Assembly (NCBI RefSeq): GCF_963583255.1
Contig: NC_084815.1
Coordinates: 10,091,724-10,155,723 of the forward strand
Direction of reading: 5' to 3'
DNA from: Pyrus communis
Lineage: Eukaryota; Streptophyta; Magnoliopsida; Rosales; Rosaceae
DNA length: 64,000 bases
The notes below the pieces were generated by a model, which ran no database searches, was not told the DNA's origin, and was given only the letters and a program-made list of their open reading frames with translations. This document shows, one piece after another, positions 40,811 to 51,605 of the stretch; position 1 is the first letter of the stretch, and each line of letters opens with the position of its first letter. A program made the translations under genes and the position numbers.

Positions 40811-41777
40811 GCCGGATTTGCGGGATCAAAACGTTTGTCGACGAGGGTAAAAGAACAATACCACCACTTGATATTATCTCTATATATGTCGACCTTCGTC
40901 TTTTATGGCAAGGCAAACCTGAAGAAAAATGCCCAACTCTTCCTCACCTCTGAGGCCGCAAAGCCTTTCGAAATACTCATTTTTTTCTTCTTCCCCAAAG
41001 ATGATACCAGATGCCTGGAGTACAGATGACCCAGGAGGAAACAGCACAACAAATACATGTGCTGATTCATTCACCGCTTCTTCAAAAGCAAAGGTATCTC
41101 ATATCATCAAGGTCAAAAGCAAAAGTATCTCATATCATGCTCTTTCCCTGTCTTTTTCTTTGTCCTTGTTCTTACTCGCATGGCAAAGTGAAAGAAGCAA
41201 TCAGCCGGCACTTGGAGTCAGTCTTTCGATCTGGAGCCAACTGCCTGGAATCTATTCCTGGTTGCTTACCTAGCGTTGCTCTCGAGTAGTCATCTTCAAC
41301 GGTTGATACACTTCCGGAGAAGGGACCACTTCTGCAAAGGGGAGCGAGTAAGGCAAGTGAAAATGATACATTGAAGCATGTGGAGACAAACATAGGCTGA
41401 GTTATCCTCCAACCCTTTTCAATACGAATTGGAAAGATTGAACAAAGAAACAGACCAAAGGGGTAAGCTCAGACCTTCGGGGAAGACCAAAAGAATCCTC
41501 CAGCCCAGTAGCACAAAGGAAAATCAACAAGTGGAGGAGACCAAAAGAATCATGCAGCCCAGTTCAAGAGTATGCCTGTGGAATCACCAAGATCAATGCC
41601 TCAATGCAATCACCAAGGAGAAGAGGGAATTTACACTCCATAACCAGATTTGCGTCCCTAAACTCTTCTCTTTGTTAATTACATTCTGCCATGTTTAGTA
41701 TGTTTAAGTGCTTTTTGTGTGTTTACTTATGTTTTGTGTGAATCTATGTTTAAAACATTGAGGACAATGTTTGATTT
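40811..41777 (+). other. Spacer of element Z
   Basis: Same spacer as 4188-5090 (reverse) in N. A 73-codon frame on the minus strand (41393-41172) and a 92-codon frame on the plus strand (41011-41289) overlap here; neither is convincing alone. The segment ends in ACATTGAGGACAATGT just before polypurine tract 1. Confidence 0.45.
41172..41393 (-). CDS. Possible small antisense protein (73 codons)
   Basis: Starts MFVSTCFNVSFSLALLAPLC, which looks like a cleavable signal peptide, and continues with SGPFSGSV and DYSRATLGKQ to a stop at 41172. The same frame with the same start exists in V (52183-51962) and inside a longer frame in N (4519-4740). The start codon is lost in T and the N-terminal part in M. 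The opposite strand is also open, so strand and reality are uncertain. I do not recognise it. Confidence 0.25.
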   Translation of the reverse strand: MFVSTCFNVSFSLALLAPLCRSGPFSGSVSTVEDDYSRATLGKQPGIDSRQLAPDRKTDSKCRLIASFTLPCE

Positions 41778-41790
41778 AAGTGTGGGGGGG
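41778..41790 (+). other. Internal polypurine tract 1 of element Z
   Basis: AAGTGTGGGGGGG. The last five G are the left target duplication of solo LTR W. Confidence 0.65.
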
Positions 41791-42867
41791 TGATAGGAGC
41801 ATATTCATGCGACTTAAATGGCTTGTTCTCGTGCATTTACGTTATGTTTCTTTAGTTATTTTAGTACTTTAAGCTATTTTCGTGTGTTTGTAGGTCCAAA
41901 GGGCTAAAGGAGCAAAAAGATGCATTTTGGAGACTTTTGGAGCACTTTTGGGCTAAGGATGGATAGCTTATGCTTGGAGCCAAAGTGTTGGACGAAATTG
42001 AAGACCTAATTGAAGACCAAAGTGTTGGAACCTTGTTTCCTTTAGTTTTAGGACATTTAAACCTTTCCAATTTCCTTAGCCGTGCATAACATTCCAACAT
42101 TCCACTCCTTCATTTCAGCCACACTCCCACATATCATAACTTATCATCACATATCATATCACTTATCACTTATCACTCATCACTTATCTTATCATTCACC
42201 ACTTATCATATCATACACTCAATCACTTATCACTTATCATCATCACTCTAGCTTTAATTCACATGCACATTCACTCACCACAAACATTTCACATGCACTT
42301 GTTCCTCCATTAAATCAGCCACATGCACTTCCCACTCATCATAACCTAGCTGCACAAGCCACCCCACATGTCCCTTTAATCATTCAAACATGCACTCCCA
42401 TTAATTAAACCATGCAGCCACACCTTCACCCACATGCACCATTCAAAGATACACCCAAACACCACCAGAAATCATCATTGCCGTGGGTACCTATCCCATT
42501 TCAGATTGTCATTCCACTTCATTGCACATGCATCTTCATAATTCAACACATGCATTCATTATTTATTTACTTTGCATCCTTTAATTTAATCACATGCACA
42601 TTCAAACAAACACAATCATTCCAGCCATACCTTGCATTTTCAGATTGTTCCTCCATCATTGCACCACAATGCAGCCACATGCACTTGTTCCTCTAACATT
42701 TCAGCCACTTGCACTCCCATTCTCTCCCAAAACCGTGCACATGTATTCTCCTTGCATTTCCAGCCATTCCACATGCTATTTCAGCCACATGCACTCATAA
42801 TCATTCAACCAACTTTGCACATGCATTCATCATCATAACCTAGCTGTCATGTTCCCCCCATTTCACC

Positions 42868-42875
42868 TATAAATA
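42868..42875 (+). promoter_or_regulatory. LTR TATA box (W)
   Basis: TATAAATA preceded by CCTAGCTGTCATGTTCCCC and TTCACC. Confidence 0.65.
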
Positions 42876-44124
42876 AGCATCCATTGCATTCATTCTCAAA
42901 CACAATTCATTCACAACAGAAATTGGTCCCTTGGGGCCGTGCCCTTCACAAACACCATCCATTCCATTCATACACTTCATCCATTGCAGAAATGTAGACC
43001 ATAAACCCCCCTTTGTGCCGTGAGTCTCCCTTACAATCCAAACACCATCCTTCCATTTCCACCACTCCTCTTCCATATCTCCACCACTCCCCAAACCATT
43101 CACACCATCAAACTCACCTTAGACCTTGTGCCACAACGAAGAGGAAGAGAATAGTGCCTAAACGTTCATACAATTCAAGTTTGAGTTGTTGGAATGTTTA
43201 GGTGTTTCTTTGATTTCAATGTTTAATTTCAATGCTCTTTGTTTTGTACGAATGAGGAATGGATGATAAGAGGGCCTAAACGTTCATACAATTCAAGTTT
43301 GAGTTGTTGGAATGTTTAGGCGTTTCTTTGATTCTCTTTGTTTTGTACCATGAGGAACTAAACCCCCCTTGGTTAGGGGGTGATTCAAATATATGTTTAT
43401 GCTTGCATTTTGATTTGAATACTTCTAATTGCGTTTCATAAGTTGTGGATTCAATTCGTTTAACTGTTTGATTGATAACTTATTTATGTATGTTCATTGA
43501 GAGTGCACACTTAATTTTCATGCATGAATATGACGCTAGAATATAAGTGAGTTTCACCTAATCGTTATGAACTTATATTCACAAGTAGTGGAGGTTGCTT
43601 ATAAACAATCGCGTTAAATGAATTCTTGGCATAAGTTTCATGCAATCCATAGTAACAAATGCCTCGTCAACACTTATAATTTTCATAGAGCGTAATGATT
43701 CTTGCTTGTATCTCTTCTATGCATTCATGTTGAGGACTTGTGGGGAATGTTTTGAATTGTTGTATGCGCTAACCCATCCAATTCAATAACGTTAGGAAGA
43801 TTTGAAGGTTAATTAGTGCATCACGGTTAACCCGGGGTGTTGAGTTTCATGGTTTATTGAAATGCAATTGGAAATCATTTTATTATGCAAGTATAACATG
43901 TATGGAGATGAACCCCTTAGCCATTCTATCATCCATTCATTCCATTCCATCAAATTCGTTTTACAATCTGTTTAGTTTATTAACTTGTTTTGTTATTTCA
44001 ATTTTCGTATAAATCTAAATCCCCCTTTACTTTAATGTCCAATTTAGTTAGAAATCAATTTAGTTTGTGCTTTTAAGTCTTTTGATTCATTTTATTTCCC
44101 AATTTCGTCCAGATTCACCAAAGT

Positions 44125-44164
44125 GCTCAAAACTGCCCAGAAAGTGATTTTAAGGCAGTTTTGA
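44125..44164 (+). other. Hairpin D, version 1 (W)
   Basis: CTCAAAACTGCC / GGCAGTTTTGAG around CAGAAAGTGATTTTAA. Confidence 0.65.
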
Positions 44165-44312
44165 GTGTTTTGGGTGATGTTTGAGTCTTTTGGTTTGTTT
44201 TAATGTTTTAAGTGTTTAGTTTTACATTCTTTGAGTTAGTTTATTGTTTTATATTGTGTTTTTACGTTCTTGAGTCAAGTTATTACTTAATTTCGTCCAA
44301 ATTTGTGTTTGT

Positions 44313-44353
44313 GCTCAAATCTGCCCAGAAAGTGGTTTTTAGGCAGATTTGAG
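44313..44353 (+). other. Hairpin D, version 2 (W)
   Basis: CTCAAATCTGCC / GGCAGATTTGAG around CAGAAAGTGGTTTTTA. It differs from version 1 at one stem position on both arms, so pairing is kept. Confidence 0.65.
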
Positions 44354-44603
44354 TGTGTTTGTGTTGTTTTGAGTCTTTTGGTTTGTCTTAGTGTTTTAAA
44401 GTTTAGCTTTGCATTCTTTGAGTCTAGTATAGTGTTTCATATTGTTATTTTACGGTTTTGAGTCAAATCCAAGTGGTTAACAATCCGTCCTAATCCCCGG
44501 TCCAGAACGATCCCTACTTATACATATACTACAATTTGACGAAAAGAGGGTTTAATTTGTGTGCGTAAAATTCTCGCATCAGGGGGTAACTAAGTATATT
44601 TGA

Positions 44604-45292
44604 TTGTTTTCGTGCATTTATATTGTTAATTCATAGTTGTTTTTGGCGTTTAAGCCATTTTCGTGTGTTTTTAGGTTCATGTGGCTAAGGAAGCAAAAAG
44701 ATGCATTTTGGAGCATTTTGGAGCAAAATTGGACTTGGAAGGGATAACTTATACTTGGAGCAAAAGGAATGGACGAAATTGAAGAGTTGATGTCACAAGG
44801 ATTCCTACTTGAAGTAGCCACACACCTTCCACATTTCAGCCACATGCACTTGTTCCTCCATCATTGCACCAACAACAACATTGCACATGCACCCTTTATT
44901 CTTTCATCATTCCAGCCACTCCACATCCCTCACCAAGAAATCATTCAACACATGCATCCATAATCATTTCTCCACACCAAAACCGTGCACATGCATTCCC
45001 CTTGTGCAATTCCATCATTCCACACCTCCATGGCAGCCACCAACCAACCTAGCTGTCATGTTTCCCCTTTAATCATTCAAACATTCACCCACATGCATTT
45101 CTAACCCACATGCACCCTAGATTCTAATCAGCCATTCACATTTAATCATTCATTCCCATCAGATTTCTAGCATATTCACATGCATTCCATCCTTTAAAAC
45201 ATTGCACATGCACTCCACATGCATTCATCCTAGCTGTCATGTTTCCCCTTTCATCATTCCCTCACATTCTTTAAATCAGCCAACACATGCAT
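44604..45292 (+). mobile_element. 3' LTR remnant of element Z
   Basis: Matches the Z 5' LTR from 8697 onward at offset 35907, with a 28-base length difference near 44890. The first 32 LTR bases and about 1.7 kb of the internal 3' region are missing: the sequence jumps from TAACTAAGTATATTT to LTR at about 44602. Element V inserted after TGCAT (45288-45292). Confidence 0.8.
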
Positions 45293-45933
45293 TGATAGGA
45301 GCATATTCATGCGACTTAAATGGCTTGTTCTCGTGCATTTACGTTATGTTTCTTTAGTTATTTTAGTCCTTTATGCTTCTTTTGTGTGTTTTCAGGTTCT
45401 AAGGGCAAAGTATGCAAAAGGATGCCTTTTGGAGCCTTTTGGAGCAAATTAGAGATTGGAATGGATATCATATGCTTGGAGCCAAGAGGATGGACGAAAT
45501 TGAAGGATTCCTCCTCCATTGCAGCCACATGCACATTCAATCATTCACACCAAAACCTTGCACATGCTTTCCCATTTCATTATTCATTCACCTTGCAGCC
45601 ACTCCACATGCATTTCTAGCTTTTCCTTTGCATTCCCCCTTTAATCAACACATGCATCCACTCACCAAGAAATCATTCATTCCACATGCACCCAAAACAC
45701 CACCAGAAATCATCATTGCCATTGTTCCTCCATCATTGCACCACAATGCAGCCACATGCACTTGTTCCTCTAACATTTCAGCCACTTGCACTCCCATTCT
45801 CTCCCAAAACCGTGCACATGCCTTCTCCTTGCATTTCCAGCCATTCCACATGCTATTTCAGCCACATGCACTCATAATCATTCAACCAACATGTGCACAT
45901 GCAACCTAGCTGTCATGTTCCCCCCATTTCACC

Positions 45934-45941
45934 TATAAATA
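45934..45941 (+). promoter_or_regulatory. LTR TATA box (V)
   Basis: TATAAATA after CCTAGCTGTCATGTTCCCC and TTCACC. Confidence 0.65.
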
Positions 45942-46176
45942 CTCATTCATTCACACTCATTCATACACATCCATTCACCACAGAAATAAGGCCTTTTGTG
46001 CCAGAAATTCATCCATTCCAAACACTCTTCCATAAACTCATCCATTGCAGAAATGTAGACATCAGACCACCCTTGTGCCGTGCCTTCCCTATTAATCCAA
46101 ACACCACTCCCCAAACCATTCACACCATCAAACTCACCTTAGACCTTGTGCCACAACGAAGAGGAAGAGAAGAGTG

Positions 46177-46340
46177 CCTAAACGTTCATACAATTCAAGT
46201 TTGAGTTGTTGGAATGTTTAGGTGTTTCTTTGATTTCAATGTTTAATTTCAATGCTCTTTGTTTTGTACGAATGAGGAATGGATGATAAGAGGGCCTAAA
46301 CGTTCATACAATTCAAGTTTGAGTTGTTGGAATGTTTAGG
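46177..46340 (+). repeat. Tandem 118-bp duplication carrying hairpin A (V copy)
   Basis: Two copies of hairpin A with their downstream TTTCTTTGATT...TTTGTTTTGTAC segment. The same duplication is present in the Z, Y, M, N, W, T and R LTRs, but X and U have one copy. Confidence 0.75.
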
Positions 46341-47604
46341 TGTTTCTTTGATTCTCTTTGTTTTGTACCATGAGGAACTAAACCCCCCTTGGTTAGGGGG
46401 TGATTCAAATATATGTTTATGCTTGCATTTTGATTTGAATACTTCTAATTGCGTTTCATAAGTTGTGGATTCAATTCGTTTAACTGTTTGATTGATAACT
46501 TATTTATGTATGTTCATTGAGAGTGCACACTTAATTTTCATGCATGAATATGACGCTAGAATATAAGTGAGTTTCACCTAATCGTTATGAACTTATATTC
46601 ACAAGTAGTGGAGGTTGCTTATAAACAATCGCGTTAAATGAATTCTTGGCATAAGTTTCATGCAATCCATAGTAACGAATGCCTCGTCAACACTTATAAT
46701 TTTCATAGAGCGTAATGATTCTTGCTTGTATCTCTTCTATGCATTCATGTTGAGGACTTGTGGGGAATGTTTTGAATTGTTGTATGCGCTAACCCATCCA
46801 ATTCAATAACGTTAGGAAGATTTGAAGGTTAATTAGTGCATCACGGTTAACCCGGGGTGTTGAGTTTCATGGTTTATTGAAATGCAATTGGAAATCATTT
46901 TATTATGCAAGTATAACATGTATGGAGATGAACCCCTTAGCCATTCTATCATCCATCCATTCATTCCATCAAATTCGTTTTACAATCTGTTTCGTTTATT
47001 AACTTGTTTTGTTATTTCAATTTTCGTATAAATCTAAATCCCCCTTTACTTTAATGTCCAATTTAGTTAGAAATCAATTTAGTTTGTGCTTTTAAGTGTT
47101 TTGTTTCATTTTATTTCCCAATTTCGTCCAAATTCACCAAAGTGCTCAAAACTGCCCAGAAAGTGATTTTAAGGCAGTTTTGAGTGTTTTGGGTGATGTT
47201 TGAGTCTTTTGGTTTGTTTTAATGTTTTAAGTGTTTAGTTTTACAGTCTTTGAGTTAGTTTAGTGTTTTATATTGTGTTTTCACGTTCTTGAGTCAAGTT
47301 ATTACTTAATTTCGTCCAAATTTGTGTTTGTGCTCAAATCTGCCCAGAAAGTGGTTTTTAGGCAGATTTGAGTGTGTTTGTGTTGTTTTGAGTCTTTTGG
47401 TTTGTCTTAGTGTTTTAAAGTTTAGTTTTGCATTCTTTGAGTCTAGTATAGTGTTTCATATTGTTATTTTACATTTTTGAGTCAAATCCAAGTGGTTAAC
47501 AATCCCTCCTAATCCCCGGTCCAGAACGATCCCTACTTATACTTATACTACAATTGTCAAAAAGAGGGTTTAATTTGTGTGCGTATAATTCTCGCATCAA
47601 ATTT

Positions 47605-47623
47605 TGGCGCCGTTGCCGGGGAT
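47605..47623 (+). other. Primer-binding site (tRNA-Asp), element V
   Basis: TGGCGCCGTTGCCGGGGAT six bases after the LTR. Confidence 0.9.
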
Positions 47624-47718
47624 TAGAAAATTTGCTAATCCCTTGGATTGTTTTATTTTTGTTTGTTTTTATTCCAGATTCTTAATCTTGTTTTGTTTCT
47701 TGTTTTAGGTACTAGTTT

Positions 47719-47763
47719 ATGACTCCGAGTTCTCGTCCGATTCGTGAACATATCCTGGAGTGA
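47719..47763 (+). pseudogene. 14-codon gag remnant of element V
   Basis: MTPSSRPIREHILE then stop, with the same deletion junction as N and T. The post-gag motif (GGTACTTGGGAGGCAACCC, 47802-47820, one base changed) follows. Confidence 0.75.
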
Positions 47764-47849
47764 TTGGGTTCTTCGTCCGGCTGCAAGACGTAAAAGAAAG
47801 CGGTACTTGGGAGGCAACCCAATGCACTGAATAAAACAAAGCATGTTCG

Positions 47850-47878
<29 letters not shown>
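47850..47878 (+). repeat. Oligo(A) tract of element V
   Basis: 29 A, starting 14 bases after AATAAA (47830-47835). Confidence 0.75.
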
Positions 47879-47880
<2 letters not shown>

Positions 47881-47923
47881 TTATATATTAAATAAAATAC
47901 TAAACATGGAGAAAGATGGAGCT

Positions 47924-48163
47924 TCACAAAGGTTGTTTACGTGAAGCCCCACTACGAGGCGTCGAAGCGGAAGGCATTGAAGCGGAAGGCATCGGAGCAG
48001 AAGGCATTGGAGCGGAAGGCATCGGAGCGGGAGGCATCGGAGCTAGAGCATTCCAGGCCTCAATACTTGGCCAAACGCTGGATGATCCAGGAAAAAGGTG
48101 CCTCTGGAGGAAAGACGAAAACCTTTGACGGTCACTTTGAATCCGACCTTCAGACTCTTGCAG
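47924..48163 (-). pseudogene. Antisense coiled-coil gene of V, C-terminal part
   Basis: Contains ELQESEGRIQSDRQRF, the AWNALAPMP region and the APMPSAPMPS tail to KQPL. Separated from its N-terminal part (50712-51143) by solo LTR U; the CTCAT target duplication lies in the KLDEL-coding region. Inactive by insertion, otherwise without stops. Confidence 0.75.
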
Positions 48164-48168
48164 CTCAT

Positions 48169-50711
48169 TGATAGGAGCATATTCATGCGACTTAAATGGC
48201 TTGTTCTCATGCATTTACGTTATGTTTCTCTAGTTATTTTAGTCCTTTATGCTTCTTTTGTGTGTTTTCAGGTTCTAAGGGCAAGGTATGCAAAAGAATG
48301 CCTTTTGGAGCCTTTTGGAGCAAATTAGAGATTGGAATGGATATCATATGCTTGGAGCCAAGAGGATGGACGAAATTAAAGACTTGAAGTAGGAAAGTTA
48401 AATCCTAAAAGACCTCATGTTTAAGCATCATTGAAGACTCCTACGCATTTTAGAACACAAAAACAACATTCCTTGCAACCTTAGGACATTGTCGTGTGTT
48501 TCTTTGTGTCCCCCTTCCTTGCCATGCAAGGAAGGGCTTTGTTCCCTATTTTAAACACTTAAAGCATTCACTTATCATATCATTCACTTATCACTCACCA
48601 CATATCATTCATTTATCACTTAACATATCATTCACTTATCACTTATCAAACCATTCACTTATCACTTCCATTCACTTATCACTTATCACTTCCATTCACT
48701 TATCACTCACCACATATCATTCATTTATCACTTAACATATCATTCACTTATCACTTATCATACTCATAATCATCTACACATTTCAACCATTTAAACACAT
48801 GCATTCACACACATGCACATCATTCATTCTTCTTCCTAGCCGTGCATCCCCTTAGCCATTTCCAACCACATTCTTCCACTTCCCACTTCATCATTACACC
48901 ACCTAACACACATGCACTCCCATCCATTTCATCATTGCATTCATCACCAAAGAACCAACAACAAAACCGTGCATTACTCATCAATTCCAGCCACATTCCA
49001 CATGTTTTCACAACCTAATTCACATGCACATTCAGCCACCTTTCTCCCAAAAACAGTGCACATGCATTCATTATTCATTCACTTTGCATTCCCTTTGCAA
49101 TTACACCCCACATGTCCATTTAATCATTCAACCACATTCCCATTAACCACAAAACAAATCACACAACACACCAACACACATGCATCCTGAAATTCTTTGC
49201 CTTGCAATCACATGCATTTCCCTTGACATTTTCAGCCATCACACTTCATCATTACACCACCATTCACTCTTTAACCCACACACACTTCACACAAACAACA
49301 TTCACATGCATTCACATGCATTTCCAACACAAAACACACTCAAAACCGTGGCCACCTTTGCATTTCAGCATTCCCATTTGCATTTTCAGATTTCCAGCTT
49401 TCCAACCTAGCCACATTCACATGCATTCACTCATAATCATTCACCAAACTTGCAGCCACATTTCCACCCACCTCCTAGCTGTCATGTTCCCTCCATTACT
49501 CCTATAAATACCCTTGCATTCATTCATTCAAAGAACATCTCATTCCATTGTAGATACCACAACACAAACACTCCATTCCTTCTCTAGCCGTGAGTTTCTC
49601 TCCATTTTCTGCACCATTTTCTCCACCACTCCTCACCTATTTCCATAATTCCTTTTCCATTCCACACTTCCATCCCCCAAACCAATTATCCCTAGACCTT
49701 ATGCTACAATAAAGAGGAAGAGAAGAGGGCCTAAACGTTCATACAATTCAAGTTTGAGTTGTTGGAATGTTTAGGCGTTTCTTTGATTTCAATGTTTAAT
49801 TTCAATTCTCTTTGTTTTGTATGAGGAACTAAACCCCCCTTTAGCTAGGGGGGGATTCGAAATATATGTTTATGCTTGCATTTTGATTTGATTACTTCTA
49901 ATTGCGTTTCATAAGTTGTGGATTCAATTTGTTTAACCGTTTGATTGATAACTTATTTATGTATGTTTATTAAGAATGCGCGCTTAATTTTCATGCATGA
50001 ATATGACGCTAGAATATAAGTGAGTTTCACCTAATCGTTATGAACTTATATTCACAAGTAGTGGAGGTTGCTTATAAACAATCGTGTTAAACGAATTCTT
50101 GGCATAAGTTTCATGCAATCATAGTAACGAATGCCTCGTCAACACTTATAGTTTTCATGATGCTTAATGATTCTTGCTTGTTTCTCTATTATGCAATTCA
50201 TGTAGGGAACTTGTGAGGAATGCTTTGGGTTGTCGTATGCAATCATCCAATTCATTAACTTAAGGAAAACTTGACGGTTAATTTAAGCGGACCTAATTAA
50301 CCCGGGGTGTTGAGAATTCATGGTTTATTGAAATGCAATTGGAAACCATTTTATTATGCAAGTGTAACATGTATGGAGATGAACCCCTTAGCTAGCCATA
50401 CCATCCATTCATTTCCGTCAATTTCATATTTACAATTTGTTTTCTTTACAATCTATCCATTTTAGTTTAAATTCGTCCAAAATCAATCCCCCCATATTTC
50501 GTTTAAGTCTTAGTCTTAATCTTTCTTATTTTTAGTTTTGCATTCTTTGAGTCTAAGTTAGTATTTCATATTGCTATTTTACGTTTTTGAGTCAGTTTCC
50601 AAGAGATTTGCAATCCCTCCTAATCCCCGGTCCAGAACGATCCCTACTTATACTTATACTACAAATCGACAAAAAGAGGGTTTAATTTGTGTGCGTATAA
50701 ATCTCGCATCA
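48169..50711 (+). mobile_element. Solo LTR U
   Basis: 2543 bp, TGATAGGAGC to CGCATCA, flanked by CTCAT (48164-48168 and 50712-50716), inside the antisense gene of V. It has one hairpin A (about 49733-49778), hairpin B (about 49831-49850) and a TATA box at 49503. Its middle is close to X; its U3 start matches R. Confidence 0.85.
49503..49510 (+). promoter_or_regulatory. LTR TATA box (U)
   Basis: TATAAATA, about 16 bases after CCTAGCTGTCATGTTCCC. Confidence 0.6.
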
Positions 50712-51143
50712 CTCATCAAGCTTCCTCTTCATGCCCGTCGAATAGTTGTTTGCAAGCACGTGCAAACTTCTATTCTTGTACTTAAGCTGCTGGATCTCCT
50801 GCTTGAGACTTTCCATCTCTGCCATCAATGATTCCACTTGACGGGAGCGGGCAAGCAGGCGTTGGCCCATGTTGGACACAGAACTCGCACACTGAACACT
50901 AAGTGTGAGGGACTCTTGAACGGCCAACTCATCGGACCGTCCTGACAGCAGCCTACTATCTTTTGGAGTGAGGAGGTTCTTAGCTACTATTATAGCTGTT
51001 GTGGCGTCCTGCATCACGGAGTCTTCACCTGTAAGAAGACCGTTAGAAGATAAAAAAGAAGGGCGCCATACGTTACCTTGACGAGGCGCGCCCGTATCAC
51101 TGCTAAGCCTCAATTCCAAGCTAAGGTTCGATGAGTTTGCCAT
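50712..51143 (-). pseudogene. Antisense coiled-coil gene of V, N-terminal part
   Basis: Starts MANSSNLSLE and runs through NVWRPSFLSS and the first half of the coiled coil to KRKLDE, where solo LTR U interrupts it. The reading is otherwise intact. Confidence 0.75.
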
Positions 51144-51229
51144 TTTTTAAATGTGTTCAAAGAGATGGGGTGGATGGAGTTAAATTTCAAAGGGCCGGAG
51201 TCGATTTTCAAGAATGGGAAATCTTCAGA

Positions 51230-51605
51230 GTGTGTTTGTTTGTGGTGATCGATAGCTCTATAAGAAGCCAAGGCGACGCGTCCACCAATTCAAAAAGCCA
51301 GAATTTCTGGCGGAAGTTCGGCGATGCTTTCTCTGCTTTTCAGAAAACGCGTTCAACTTTGTCAAAAGTTCACGTGGAGGTCATCATCGCAACTACACTT
51401 TTGCCGACAAGCGTAAATTTCGGCGACGCTTTCTCTGCTTTTCAGAAAACGCGTGCGACTTTGTCAAAAGAGCTCTGACAGAGCCGCATCCGCACTACCA
51501 CGTGTCGTTCAGAAAGCGAAGGGGCGCCTGTGCAGAAATCGAAGGGGCGTCCGTTCAGAAATCGAAGAGCCGTTTGCTCAGAAATTGAAGAGACGTTTGT
51601 CGACA
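51230..51605 (-). promoter_or_regulatory. Putative promoter of the antisense gene (V copy)
   Basis: Two G-boxes (51371-51376 and 51499-51504), 128 bases apart, ACGCGT modules, and a four-unit 23-bp array at the distal end. Confidence 0.45.
51510..51601. repeat. 23-bp tandem array, 4 units (V copy)
   Basis: Units start at 51510, 51533, 51556 and 51579, each CAGAAA(G/T)(C/T)GAAG plus a variable GC-rich half. Equivalent arrays are near 5095-5180, 31190-31275, 40735-40805 and 57074-57165. Confidence 0.75.

Larger units (their letters stand above)
41791..44581 (+). mobile_element. Solo LTR W inserted in polypurine tract 1 of Z
   Basis: 2791 bp, TGATAGGAGC to CGCATCA, flanked by GGGGG (41786-41790 and 44582-44586). 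The right flank continues GTAACTAAGTATATTT exactly as after tract 1 in V and T, showing an insertion rather than the 3' LTR of Z. It has a TATA box (42868), duplicated hairpin A (about 43156-43321) and two hairpins D with different but internally paired arms (44125-44164 and 44313-44353). Confidence 0.85.
8665..45292 (+). mobile_element. Non-autonomous LTR element Z (heavily interrupted)
   Basis: The 5' LTR (8665-11134), primer-binding site and first part of the gag-like gene end at 11855. After the nested block Y (11856-39151) the element resumes with the rest of the gag-like gene (39157-39597), an A-rich tract, the antisense gene (39667-40359), a spacer and polypurine tract 1 (41778-41790). 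Solo LTR W follows, then a short internal remnant and a 3' LTR lacking its first 32 bases (44604-45292). Element V interrupts it there, so the rest of the 3' LTR is outside the window. Confidence 0.85.
45293..47599 (+). mobile_element. 5' LTR of element V
   Basis: 2307 bp, TGATAGGAGC to CGCATCA. TATA box at 45934. Two tandem hairpins A (46177-46222 and 46295-46340, period 118). Hairpin B at about 46382-46400, and both versions of hairpin D near 47148 and 47334. Confidence 0.9.

Noticed and set aside
41791..44581. W considered as the 3' LTR of Z
   Set aside because: It is flanked by GGGGG on both sides and the internal sequence of Z resumes after it.
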